Below, piece by piece: positions 41,960-51,272 of a DNA stretch of 64,000 nt (position 1 is the first letter of the stretch; each line of letters opens with the position of its first letter). The DNA comes from DASRDU01 sp035652435 (GTDB lineage Bacteria; Acidobacteriota; Blastocatellia; RBC074). The position numbers and the translations under genes are program-made. The notes beneath the pieces are model-generated. The model had not been told where the DNA came from, did no database searches, and was given only the letters and a program-made list of their open reading frames with translations. The DNA is taken from NCBI GenBank assembly GCA_035652435.1, contig DASRDU010000068.1, positions 28,294-92,293 of the forward strand, given 5' to 3'.

Positions 41960-44452
41960 TCAGGAACCCGCGCCCGCGCTGGTGCCGTTCTTCTCGCCCT
42001 GCCCTTCCCACCACTCCTGCGCCTGATCGGAATGGTAGCGGTAGTAGTAGTAATCGTCGTAGCCTTCGCGCCGCACGTCCACGTTGTTGAGGACGACGCC
42101 AATCGTGCGGGCGTTGACGGAGGCCAGCTCCTGACGGACGCGGCGCACCACCTGCCGCGTCGTCTTTCCGCCGCACACCACCAGAATCACGCCGTCAACC
42201 ATCGTCGAGAGGACCACCGGGTCGGTCACGTGGACGACCGGCGGCGAATCAACCAGGACGTGGTCGTAGCGCTTGCTCAGTTCCTGCAGCAGCGTCTTCA
42301 TCTTCTCCGAGCCGACCAGCTCGGCCGGGTTCGGCGGGATCGGGCCGCACGGCAGCAGCGAGAGGTTGTCAACCGGCAGCTTCTGAATCAGGGTGTCAAG
42401 CTCGGCGTCCCGCGAGAGGTAAGTTGACAGCCCCTGCCGGCTCTCGACGTTGAAGAGGCGGTGGATCATCGGGCGGCGCAGATCCGCGTCCACGATGATC
42501 ACGGATGAACCCTGCCGGGCGAGCGCGATGGCGGTGTTGACGGTCGTCGTGGTCTTGCCTTCGGACGGCTGGCCGCTCGTGAAGAGGATCGTCTTCGGCG
42601 GGCCCCCGGCGGTCGAGAGCATGACCGAGGTTCTGAGCATGCGGTAAGCCTCGGACACCGTCGAGTGCCGCACGAAAGCCACGATCGGCGCGATCGAAGG
42701 CCCGCCGCCCGGCTGATCCAGGCCGGCCTCCGATTTCATCTTCTCCTCAGCCGCCGCGGCGCTGTTGACGAGCTTTTTGATGCCGCTCCCGGCGGCGACG
42801 AGGCGCGACGCCTTGGTGCTGATTGTCGGGATCACGGCGAGCAGCGGCATCTGCGCGTAGCGGCTGATGTCCTCGACGTTGCGGATCGAGTTGTCGAAGA
42901 ATTCGACCACGAGCGCCAGCCCGACCCCGGCCAGCAGGCTCAGGAAGAGGCTGAAGAGGATCGTGCGGAGGCGCTTCGGGCCGACCGGGGAGAGCGGGGC
43001 CACCGCCGGGTCAATCACCCGCATGTTGCTGTGCTGCTCGGCCACCTCGATCTTGGCCTGGCTCTGCTTCTGGAGGAAGTCGGTGTAGATCGCCTTGTTC
43101 GTCTCCACGGCCTGCTTGAGCAGGCTGTACTGGATCGAGGCCTGATTCTGATTCACGGCCTCCGATTTGGCGCGATTGAAGGCCTGCCGGAGCGACTCCT
43201 CGTCACGCACGGCGCGCTCGTAATCGGCCTTGAGTTTTTCTTCCAGCTTCTGGCGGCTGACCGCGATCTGCTCTTCGGTGGCCTTGATCTGGGCCTCCAG
43301 TTCGATCACCTTCGGATTTTCCGGGCCGTATTTCGCGCTGAGCTGCGCGGCCATGGTGTTCAGATCATCGAGCCTGCCTTGGAGGTTGTTCGTCTTCTGG
43401 TTGGCGAAAGCTTCCGGCAGCCGCTCGACGCGCCCCTCTTTGACCTCTTCGTAAAGCGACTGCTTGAGCAGCCGATCGGTCTCGGCGCGCGTCAGCTCGT
43501 CGTGCATCTTCGCGAGCTTGGTCGTCGCCAGATTCTCATTCGATTTGCCTTCAATCGTAAAGATGCCGTTATCGCGGCTGTAATTGGCGAGGGCCTGCTC
43601 GGCCTGCTCGAACTGGGCCCTCAGCTTCCGGGTCGAATCATCGAGCCAAGTGGAGGCATTGGTGAACTTCTCGGTCTTGTTCTGAAAGGTCCGGTTGATG
43701 AAGATTCGCGCCGCGGCGTTGGCCACCTGGGCCGCCAGCACCGGGTCGGTGTGCCGGTAAGAGATCACCAGCATCCGCGTCTCTTCGAGCGGCGAGGCCG
43801 AGAGGTTTTCATCCAGCACCGCGACGTACGGCGACAGGCGTTCGCTTTCAGCCGGCGGGCGGATCGTCTTCTGCTCGACCGCGCTGAGGTCAGGCTCAGC
43901 CGCCTTTGACACCGACGTGCCCGACTTCTGCTGACTGAACAGGCCGCGAATCTGCTTCACCGCGTCGAGGACGGAGCGCTTCTGCGTGATTTCAAGAAAC
44001 TTCGGATTCTCGTCCAGCTTCAGCCCGACGACCACGTCCTCGAGCAGCGGGCGGCTCTGGAGGGCACGGATCTTCGTCTTCATCAGCAGCGGGAGTTCCC
44101 AGGCGCTGACCGAGTCCTCCGTCTGGATGAAGACGTCGCCCCGCCGCACCATCATCTGGTTCCCCTGGTCGAGTTCAATCGTGACCGAAGCCTGGTAGAT
44201 GGATTTGGTCCGGAATATTTCGACGGTGGTGATGCTGGTCACGATGACGGCGAGGCTCAAAATCAGCCAGCGGTGTTTGCGCACCTTGCGCCAGATCTCC
44301 TGAAACTGGAACCCATCGGCCTCCGCGGGGTCACCGTACCCCGGGTTGTAAGCTTCAGGATAAGCCGATCTCGGATAACCGGGCCGAACAAGTGCTGAGT
44401 CTTCTGGCGGCGCAACAGTCTGCGTCCCGACGCGATCTTCTGCCATAGGCAA
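41960..44452 (-). CDS. Polysaccharide co-polymerase with tyrosine autokinase domain (Wzc/BY-kinase)
   Basis: An 830-residue inner-membrane protein that sets exopolysaccharide chain length and phosphorylates itself on tyrosines. It has an N-terminal Wzz domain with a first helix in KHRWLILSLAVIVTSITTV, a long periplasmic coiled coil, a second helix (ILFSLFLSLLAGVGLALVVE), and a C-terminal kinase with Walker A GQPSEGKTTTT, Walker A' VIIVDADLRRP and Walker B HVLVDSPPV. A tyrosine cluster (YDDYYYYRY) lies near the C-terminus. A proline-rich segment precedes the second helix (DPAVAPLSPVGPKRLR). It starts what may be a six-gene transcript with the HPr-kinase and PqqD-tail genes. Confidence 0.92.
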   Translation of the reverse strand: MPMAEDRVGTQTVAPPEDSALVRPGYPRSAYPEAYNPGYGDPAEADGFQFQEIWRKVRKHRWLILSLAVIVTSITTVEIFRTKSIYQASVTIELDQGNQMMVRRGDVFIQTEDSVSAWELPLLMKTKIRALQSRPLLEDVVVGLKLDENPKFLEITQKRSVLDAVKQIRGLFSQQKSGTSVSKAAEPDLSAVEQKTIRPPAESERLSPYVAVLDENLSASPLEETRMLVISYRHTDPVLAAQVANAAARIFINRTFQNKTEKFTNASTWLDDSTRKLRAQFEQAEQALANYSRDNGIFTIEGKSNENLATTKLAKMHDELTRAETDRLLKQSLYEEVKEGRVERLPEAFANQKTNNLQGRLDDLNTMAAQLSAKYGPENPKVIELEAQIKATEEQIAVSRQKLEEKLKADYERAVRDEESLRQAFNRAKSEAVNQNQASIQYSLLKQAVETNKAIYTDFLQKQSQAKIEVAEQHSNMRVIDPAVAPLSPVGPKRLRTILFSLFLSLLAGVGLALVVEFFDNSIRNVEDISRYAQMPLLAVIPTISTKASRLVAAGSGIKKLVNSAAAAEEKMKSEAGLDQPGGGPSIAPIVAFVRHSTVSEAYRMLRTSVMLSTAGGPPKTILFTSGQPSEGKTTTTVNTAIALARQGSSVIIVDADLRRPMIHRLFNVESRQGLSTYLSRDAELDTLIQKLPVDNLSLLPCGPIPPNPAELVGSEKMKTLLQELSKRYDHVLVDSPPVVHVTDPVVLSTMVDGVILVVCGGKTTRQVVRRVRQELASVNARTIGVVLNNVDVRREGYDDYYYYRYHSDQAQEWWEGQGEKNGTSAGAGS

Positions 44453-44903
44453 TATCAGTCTCTGCCTCCGGGGCTCAATTGTTAGTGCGCAGGTTCAGAA
44501 AACCTGCCGGATCACGAAGCGATATCAGGGTCGGGGAAGGGGCAAGGAGTAATCGGGCTGTGTCACACTGGCTTTTTCTCTCGTGGGCGTTCACGGCCTT
44601 CGCTTCGATTACTGACCCGGGGCTCTCGCGCCCCTCTCAGGTCAGCAGTGTCTTCATCGAATAGCGTAATGGGTTATGGAACAGCGTTGTTTGGTCTTCA
44701 GAGCGGTGAAAGAGTAAAGAACGGAGCCCGGAATGTCAATGAACAATTTGCGTCGCAAGTTCCCGCCCCCGTTTCACTTCCGCGCGTTTGACACCCGCCG
44801 TGCCTTCCCGTAGCCTTGCTCATTGCCACCGGGCGGCCCGAAGCAGTGACAGAATGCGGCAGGCTCTGCCCGGGGCCCGTAAAAAAAATCATCGGAGGGA
44901 TCC
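44453..44903. other. Divergent intergenic region between the Wzc-like and IlvD-like genes
   Basis: About 450 bases without a recognisable gene. A hairpin (GCAGGTT, 5-base loop, AACCTGC) lies at 44489-44507, in the likely leader of the Wzc-like transcript. GGAGGG at 44894-44899 is the ribosome binding site of the IlvD-like gene. Promoters for both directions should be here. Confidence 0.5.
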
Positions 44904-47093
44904 GTGACCGAAAGAATTCGCATCACGCGCGGCGACAACCCTTACCGCCGCGAAGTTCAGGGCAAGGCCAACGAGCCGATCACGGTCGCCGCGCTGCTCG
45001 ACCGCAGCCGCGCGCTCCTGGGCCTGCGCGACCTCGACTACTCGCTCGCCGAGATCGTTGACCGGCTGGATGACAACGCCCCGCGCGTCGCCGTCATCGG
45101 CGGCTCGCCCGATCACCCGGCGCACATTATGGATCAGGAGACGACCGCCCGCGCCGCCGTCCGCATCTGGCAGCAGGGCGGAGTGCCCTTCGCGTTTTCG
45201 ACCCCCGTACTGTGCGACGGCACGGCGCAGTCGAACGTCGGGATGTGCTACTCGCTCGAATCGCGCAACGCCATGACCGCGATGATCGCGAATCAGATGG
45301 AGGCGCAGTCGTATCACGGCGCGTTCGTGATTCAGGGCTGCGACAAGCAGCCGCTCGCGGCGGTGGCCGCGCTCGCCGCCGTTGACGTCACGCGCCGCGC
45401 GCGCAGCGACGCTCCCGTCTTTGCGACCTTCGCCCCCGCGCACGTGCTGAAAGGCGGCACGATCCCTGACGATTTGCGCGGGGAGATCGAAGCGACGGCA
45501 CGGAAGGCCGAGTGCCTGAATCACCCTGACATCGCCGACGACCTGCGCGACGCGATGGCTTACGTGCTGCAATGTTCATCGAACCAGGCTTTCCAGGGGG
45601 TCTTCACCCGTGCCGTCGCCGCCGGCGTCATCACCGAAGCCGGGCATAAGGATTTTGAGAAACGTCTGGCCGTCCACACCTGCGACGGCAAGGGCGGCAT
45701 CTGCGCCTTCAATGGTACGGGCAACTCATCACGCCATCTGGTCGCGGGCTTCGGACTGGTCCACCCTGCGCTCGAGCTGCTCACCGAGCCGCCCGATCAG
45801 GAACGAGTCAACGCCGCGGTTGACGGGCTTTTCAGTTACTGCAACAACCCTGACTATTCAGTTTCGGAGATGGTCAGGCGCAACATCGAGAACGCGATCC
45901 GGATTCACGCGACGACCGGCGGCTCGACCAACCTGATGATGCATCTGGTCTCGGCGATGATCCACGCCGGGGTTGATTTCAGCATCTTCGATTACGAGCG
46001 CATCCACCGCGCGCATTCGATCCCCGACCTCTTCGATTACAGCCTGACGCAGGGCCGCACCATTTTTGAATTGGCGCAGCAATGTTGCGCGGGGCAGATT
46101 CGCGGCATGGAAACGGTGACCTACGAACTCACCCGCAACGACGTGCCGATGGCTCTGGACGCGCCGACGGCGACCGGCACGACGTGGCGCGAGCGTCTCG
46201 CCGACACCCGCAACCTCTCGGCCGAAGGGGTCACGAACAATCCGATCATCCTCAGCCGCCCGCGCCGCCCGATCAGCGGCGTGGACGTGCTGCGCGGCAA
46301 CTTCTTTGATTCGGCCGTCGTCAAGATCAGCGGCATGCCCGACGCGCAGCTCGATGAATTCGATCGGCAGCTGAGTGTGGTTCTGTATTTCGAGAACGAA
46401 GACGACGCCAACCGCCAGTTGCTCGATGTCCACTTTGAAGCCTCGCTCAAAGCGCACGCCGAAATCACCCGCGAAGATTTGCTGCGCATTTACGAACACA
46501 ACTCCGGCCGGCCGGCGGACGCGCGCATCAACGCTTTTTCGAGAGACGAGCTTTTCGATTATCTGGTCGCCGAACGCCTGATCAAATTCGCGCTCGTGAT
46601 CAGCGGACAAGGGCCCGAAGCCTACGGCATGCCCGAAATGTTCACGCCCATCCAGCACGTCAACGCCAGCCGCTTTCTCAAAAAACTCGCCATGATCATC
46701 ACCGACGGGCGCTATTCCGGCGTATCATACGGCGCCGCCATCGGCCACATCACTCCCGAGGCGAAGCGCGGCGGCGGGATTCTGTACCTCCAGACCGGCG
46801 ACATCATTCAGGCAAATTTACGCGACCGCAACCTGACGCTGATTGATCGTGAAGCCCTGAGAGAAAGAGGTGAGATTGTGGCTTTTGCCGGTGACCTGGC
46901 AAAAGCGCGACGCGAACCCGGGGCCGAAAGAATGCGCCGCATCAACGAACGGCTGCGCGACATCGCGCCGACCAACCGGATGCGCGACGTGACGGATGCG
47001 GCGCATGGTGTTGTGCCGAATGCCGTGGCAGAGTGTGCGACAGAACCTTTCGCTGAATTTGCCAGCAGACATCTGGCGCTGGCCGGAGACTAA
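44904..47093 (+). CDS. IlvD/Edd family dehydratase, unusually long
   Basis: A 729-residue iron-sulfur dehydratase; typical members are 560-650 residues. Motifs include FVIQGCDKQPLAA, CDGKGGICAFNGTGN, TTGGSTNLMMHL and the C-terminal ITDGRYSGVSYGAAIGHITPEA, with cysteines in the first two for the cluster. Candidate roles are dihydroxy-acid dehydratase in branched-chain amino acid synthesis or a sugar-acid dehydratase; the extra length (part of it at the N-terminus before STPVLCDG and in the C-terminal third) argues for the latter or for a new subgroup. The start is a GTG preceded by GGAGGG. Confidence 0.85.
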   Translation: MTERIRITRGDNPYRREVQGKANEPITVAALLDRSRALLGLRDLDYSLAEIVDRLDDNAPRVAVIGGSPDHPAHIMDQETTARAAVRIWQQGGVPFAFSTPVLCDGTAQSNVGMCYSLESRNAMTAMIANQMEAQSYHGAFVIQGCDKQPLAAVAALAAVDVTRRARSDAPVFATFAPAHVLKGGTIPDDLRGEIEATARKAECLNHPDIADDLRDAMAYVLQCSSNQAFQGVFTRAVAAGVITEAGHKDFEKRLAVHTCDGKGGICAFNGTGNSSRHLVAGFGLVHPALELLTEPPDQERVNAAVDGLFSYCNNPDYSVSEMVRRNIENAIRIHATTGGSTNLMMHLVSAMIHAGVDFSIFDYERIHRAHSIPDLFDYSLTQGRTIFELAQQCCAGQIRGMETVTYELTRNDVPMALDAPTATGTTWRERLADTRNLSAEGVTNNPIILSRPRRPISGVDVLRGNFFDSAVVKISGMPDAQLDEFDRQLSVVLYFENEDDANRQLLDVHFEASLKAHAEITREDLLRIYEHNSGRPADARINAFSRDELFDYLVAERLIKFALVISGQGPEAYGMPEMFTPIQHVNASRFLKKLAMIITDGRYSGVSYGAAIGHITPEAKRGGGILYLQTGDIIQANLRDRNLTLIDREALRERGEIVAFAGDLAKARREPGAERMRRINERLRDIAPTNRMRDVTDAAHGVVPNAVAECATEPFAEFASRHLALAGD

Positions 47094-47209
47094 AAGTTCC
47101 TTCAATCCAAAATAAATGGTTGTACTGCCCCGAACCTTCCGCTAAATTTGCACTCCCACAAGCGAGCCCCGCCGATCTCAGGCACCGCCCCGCTCCCGGA
47201 TTTAATCTT

Positions 47210-48979
47210 ATGCTGACTGAAGGAACTGTCCTCAACAATCGTTACCACATCATGCGGATGTTCAGCGACGCGGGCGGCATGGGCCTGATCTATCAGGCGA
47301 CCGACCTGAACCTCGGCAGCACGGTCGTCATCAAGCAGATGCGCTGCACGGAGAGTTACCTGCGGCAGGAGTACCCGGGCTGGGTCGAGTCCAGTTACTC
47401 GACCAAGTCTCAGGAACTCAGCCAGGCGTTCGTGCGCGAAGCCCGCCTGCTCAGCAGCCTGCGCCACAACGCGCTGCCGCGCGCGATTGATTACTTTTCC
47501 GTTGAAGATCTCGGCCAGTGCTTCGTCATGGAATTCATCCCGGGCAAGGACCTCCGCGAGATGATGGACGAGCGCGAAGACCAGCGGCAGGGGCCTTTCC
47601 CGCTCGCTCAGGTGATGGAATGGGGCGACCAGCTGCTTGAGGTTCTCAACTACCTGCACTCGCACGAGCCGCCGATCATTCACCGCGACCTGAAGCCGTC
47701 GAACCTGAAGATCATGCCGGGCGGTCAGATTATCCTGCTCGATTTCGGTCTGGCGAAAGGCTCAGTCGCCGGCATGTCCGGTTCCCACAAAAGCACGGTC
47801 GGCCACACGCCGCATTACGCGCCGCTCGAACAGATTCACGGCAAAGGCACCGAGCCGCGCAGCGACCTCTATGCGCTCGGCGTGACGCTGCACCAGATGC
47901 TGACCGGGCAGATGCCGCCCGACGCGGTCGAGCGCGCGGCTGAAACTTTCAGCGGGCAACCCGACCCGCTCAGGCCGGCGCACGAACTCAACCCGGAAGT
48001 CCCGGTCCCGGTTTCAGTCATCATTCAGCGGGCCGCGTCGCTCAATCAGAACGAGCGCCCGGCCTCAGCCGCGGCGATGCGACAGGAATTGCGACAGGTC
48101 ACCAGACCCGCGGCTGCCCCCATGTTTATGACCGCGCCGATCCAGGTTGTGGTTCCCGCCGCGCAGCCGGAGTTGCCGTCGGAAATATCCGACCAGAATC
48201 GCGCGGCAACCATCGCGCTCGCCGAACCACAGGCGCCCGAGCAGGCGGCCTCGCAGCTCCTCGTCCTGCAATCATTCGCCGAAGACCTGGGCAACGGCGT
48301 CAGTCTGGAGATGATCGCGCTGCCCGGCGGGACGTATCTGATCGGTTCGCCCGATGGCCAGGGGACAGCCGATGAGCATCCGCAATTTTCCGTCTCCGTT
48401 TCCCCATTCTTCATCGGCAGGTTTCTCGTGACGCAGGCACAGTGGCAGGCAGTGATGGGCAGCAATCCGAGCCTCTTCGACAGCAGTGATCACCCGGTGG
48501 AATGCGTTTCCTGGCTGGGCGCGGCGGATTTCTGCCGGAAGCTCTCGCGGATGACCGGCAGGAATTATCGTTTGCCCACCGAGGCCGAGTGGGAATACGC
48601 CTGCCGCGCCGGGACGAAGACAAAATACAGCTTCGGCGATGACGATAAACTGCTCGGGCAGTACGCCTGGTACGACCGCAACTCCGATCAGGGCACGCAC
48701 CCGGTCGGGCGGAAGCTGCCGAACGCCTGGGGCCTGCACGATATGATCGGCAATGTCTGGGAGTGGTGTCAGGACTGGTACGGCAAGGACTATTACCACT
48801 TCGCGCCGGAAGTTGATCCGACCGGGCCGGAGACGGGACAGGCCCGCGTGCTGCGCGGCGGCGCGTGGAGCTTCCCCGGCGAGGAATGCCGCGCGGCCAA
48901 CCGCCACCACTTTCATCCGATCAGTGGGTTCGACAGCATCGGGTTCAGAGTCGTCATTCCGTTCCCGCCGCAGGAATAG
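47210..48979 (+). CDS. Serine/threonine protein kinase fused to FGE/sulfatase-modifying-factor-like domain
   Basis: A 589-residue protein. The N-terminal Hanks-type kinase has FSDAGGMGLIYQA as the P-loop, the ATP Lys in VVIKQM, the catalytic loop HRDLKPSN and a DFG in LLDFGLAKG. After a linker the C-terminal third (about residues 365-589) is a formylglycine-generating-enzyme fold: MIALPGGTYLIGSPDG, PVECVSWLGAADFCRKL, YRLPTEAEWEYACRAG, GNVWEWCQDWY and RVLRGGAWSF. I chose the ATG at 47210 (MLTEGTVLNNRY) since the upstream extension is non-conserved. Such kinase-FGE fusions are frequent in Acidobacteriota and Planctomycetes; the FGE part may bind rather than modify. Confidence 0.92.
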   Translation: MLTEGTVLNNRYHIMRMFSDAGGMGLIYQATDLNLGSTVVIKQMRCTESYLRQEYPGWVESSYSTKSQELSQAFVREARLLSSLRHNALPRAIDYFSVEDLGQCFVMEFIPGKDLREMMDEREDQRQGPFPLAQVMEWGDQLLEVLNYLHSHEPPIIHRDLKPSNLKIMPGGQIILLDFGLAKGSVAGMSGSHKSTVGHTPHYAPLEQIHGKGTEPRSDLYALGVTLHQMLTGQMPPDAVERAAETFSGQPDPLRPAHELNPEVPVPVSVIIQRAASLNQNERPASAAAMRQELRQVTRPAAAPMFMTAPIQVVVPAAQPELPSEISDQNRAATIALAEPQAPEQAASQLLVLQSFAEDLGNGVSLEMIALPGGTYLIGSPDGQGTADEHPQFSVSVSPFFIGRFLVTQAQWQAVMGSNPSLFDSSDHPVECVSWLGAADFCRKLSRMTGRNYRLPTEAEWEYACRAGTKTKYSFGDDDKLLGQYAWYDRNSDQGTHPVGRKLPNAWGLHDMIGNVWEWCQDWYGKDYYHFAPEVDPTGPETGQARVLRGGAWSFPGEECRAANRHHFHPISGFDSIGFRVVIPFPPQE

Positions 48980-49135
48980 AATTTTACTCTCGCGGACTTT
49001 TGCACTTTACCCCGTTTTTCTTTACCCTCCTTCGGCGAAGCGTATTCATTGCGTCGCCGTCACCGAAAAATCTGAAGACCATCTGTTGTCGCGCAGGTAA
49101 TGCATCCCATTCCGCGCGGTTTGAGCATATTGATC

Positions 49136-50275
49136 ATGCACAGAACACAAACTTCCCCCGCCTCGTTTATCCGCTCATTTTCTGTAACTGCCATCTCACT
49201 CGTCAGCCTCCTGCTCGCACCCGCTCAGGCCCGGGCTCAGTCCGCGAATCAGTCACTGACCATTGAGGAATACGAGCCGAAATCCACGCTCGTCACCAGA
49301 GAACATAAAGTTGAGCGCGCCAAATACCCGTTCATTGACATCCACAGTCACCACAACGAAACGTCGCCGGAATACGTGGACAAGCTCGTCAAAGAGATGG
49401 ATTCGATCAACCTCAGAGTGCTGGTCAACCTGAGCGGCGGCACGGGCGAAAGACTCAGGCAGATGATTGCCGCTATGAAGGGCCGTCACCCTGACCGCTT
49501 CGTCGTCTTCGCCAACCTCAGCTTCAATGATCTGAACGAGGCGGGTTACGGCAAACGGGCGGCGGCTCGGCTCGAAGAGGATATCCGCTGCGGCGCACAG
49601 GGGCTGAAGATTTTCAAGAACTTCGGCATGGATCTGAAATACAAAAGCGGCGAGCGCGTCAAAGTTGACGATCCCGAATTCGACCCGGTCTGGGAGATGT
49701 GCGCGAAGCTCAAAATCCCCGTGCTGATTCACATCGCCGAGCCGGCGGTCTTCTTCGACCCGATTGATCGCCACAACGAACGCTGGCTTGAACTCAAACA
49801 ATTCCCCGGACGCGCCCGCCCGCCGGAAAAATATCCGACCTTTGAGACATTGATGACCGAGCGCAATAACCTTTTCGCGCGCCACCCCAAAACCACCTTC
49901 ATCGTCGCGCACCTCGCGTGGCACGGCAATGATCTGGAGCGGCTGGGCAGACTCTTCGACACTTACCCGAATGTTTACGCGGACAACGCGGCGGTGCTGG
50001 CCGAACTCGGCCGTCAGCCTTACTCGGCGCATGACTTTCTGATCAAGTATCAGGATCGCGTGTTGTTCGGCAAAGACATCTATGAGGTGAACGAATACAA
50101 GTGGTATTTCCGCGCCATGGAAACGCGCGATGAATATTTCGAGTATTACCGCAAGCGCCACGCCTTCTGGCGCATTTACGGCTTCCAGTTGCCGGATGAA
50201 GTGCTGAAGAAGATTTACTACAAGAACGCACTGCGGCTGGTTCCGGGGCTTGATGCAAAGCAGTTTCCGGAATGA
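49136..50275 (+). CDS. Secreted amidohydrolase family protein
   Basis: A 379-residue exported metal-dependent hydrolase of the amidohydrolase-2 class. The signal peptide covers SVTAISLVSLLLAPAQARAQ. Metal ligands are suggested by FIDIHSHHNET, VLIHIAEPAVFFD, FIVAHLAWHGND and a C-terminal Asp in RVLFGKDIYEV. The start was taken at 49136 to give a normal signal length; the upstream ATG at 49100 is possible. Substrate unknown. It is the last plus-strand gene before a run of minus-strand genes. Confidence 0.85.
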   Translation: MHRTQTSPASFIRSFSVTAISLVSLLLAPAQARAQSANQSLTIEEYEPKSTLVTREHKVERAKYPFIDIHSHHNETSPEYVDKLVKEMDSINLRVLVNLSGGTGERLRQMIAAMKGRHPDRFVVFANLSFNDLNEAGYGKRAAARLEEDIRCGAQGLKIFKNFGMDLKYKSGERVKVDDPEFDPVWEMCAKLKIPVLIHIAEPAVFFDPIDRHNERWLELKQFPGRARPPEKYPTFETLMTERNNLFARHPKTTFIVAHLAWHGNDLERLGRLFDTYPNVYADNAAVLAELGRQPYSAHDFLIKYQDRVLFGKDIYEVNEYKWYFRAMETRDEYFEYYRKRHAFWRIYGFQLPDEVLKKIYYKNALRLVPGLDAKQFPE

Positions 50276-50348
50276 AAACATGACATAAGCCTGTCCCGCA
50301 AACTGTCAGCCGGCGGTTCGCTTCGCGACATCTCCAACGGCCTGAACC

Positions 50349-51182
50349 TCACGGCATCCACCACCCGCCGCATGGGCTGATGACCTGACCGGTCATAAAG
50401 TCGTTCTCTTCGTCAGCCAGGTAGAGCGCTGCGACAGCAATGTCCTTCGGCTTGCCTGACTTCTTCGTTGGCGTGTTCATGATCCACGCCCCGCGCACCG
50501 CTTCGGACAGCGGCGCGGTCATCGGCGTCTCGATGTAACCGGGCGCAATCGCGTTGACGGTGATCCCGAACGGGCCGACTTCGCGGGCGAGCGCGCGGGT
50601 GAAGCCGAGAATGCCCGCCTTGGCCGCCGAGTAATGCGGCGCGGCGTCCAGCCCTTCGGTCGCGGCAATCGAAGAGATGTTGATGATCCGCCCGTAGCTT
50701 TTCGGCTCCATCAGCTTGAGCGCCTCGCGCGTGCAGTAGAACGTGCCGTAGAGATGCACCCTCAGCATGCGATCCCAGGTTTCATCATCCATGCTCTGAG
50801 TCATCTCCCAGCGCGTCCTGATGGGGCCGCCCGACATCATCTCCCCCATCTGCGCCTCGAAGATGCGGTTCAGGCGGTCAGTCTCTTCCGGCCCCCTCAC
50901 TTCGGCGATGCCCGCGTTGTTGACCAGAATATCGAGCGTGCCGTAACGATCATGCGCCGCGGCAAACATCCGCCTGACCTGATCGCTGTCTGAAACGTCG
51001 GCTGGCACGGCGAGCGCTCTGCCGCCGGATTCGCCCATCAGCCTGATGGTCTCTTCAATGCCGGCAGCGTTGATGTCATTGACGGCGACGCTCGCGCCTT
51101 CGCGGGCGAAGACGAGGCAGATTTCGCGGCCGATGCCCGATCCGCCGCCCGTGACCAGAGCGATTCTGTTTTTGAGTTTCAA
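50349..51182 (-). CDS. SDR family oxidoreductase
   Basis: A 277-residue short-chain dehydrogenase with all standard motifs: VTGGGSGIGRE for cofactor binding, ILVNNAGIAEV, the catalytic Ser in NISSIAATEG and Tyr-x-x-x-Lys in YSAAKAG. The insertion between the NNAG motif and the Ser (EETDRLNRIFEAQMGEM) is longer than usual. The start is a TTG at 51182 with AAGGAGCC upstream. It leads a set of minus-strand hydrolase genes but no shared pathway is evident. Confidence 0.92.
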   Translation of the reverse strand: MKLKNRIALVTGGGSGIGREICLVFAREGASVAVNDINAAGIEETIRLMGESGGRALAVPADVSDSDQVRRMFAAAHDRYGTLDILVNNAGIAEVRGPEETDRLNRIFEAQMGEMMSGGPIRTRWEMTQSMDDETWDRMLRVHLYGTFYCTREALKLMEPKSYGRIINISSIAATEGLDAAPHYSAAKAGILGFTRALAREVGPFGITVNAIAPGYIETPMTAPLSEAVRGAWIMNTPTKKSGKPKDIAVAALYLADEENDFMTGQVISPCGGWWMP

Positions 51183-51272
51183 AGTGTGGCTCCTTTGTCT
51201 GTTGTTTACTGCCCGATTGCAGCGCCTTTCAGTTCATATTCAATCATCAGGATTTCCTGTAACCGTAAGAGG

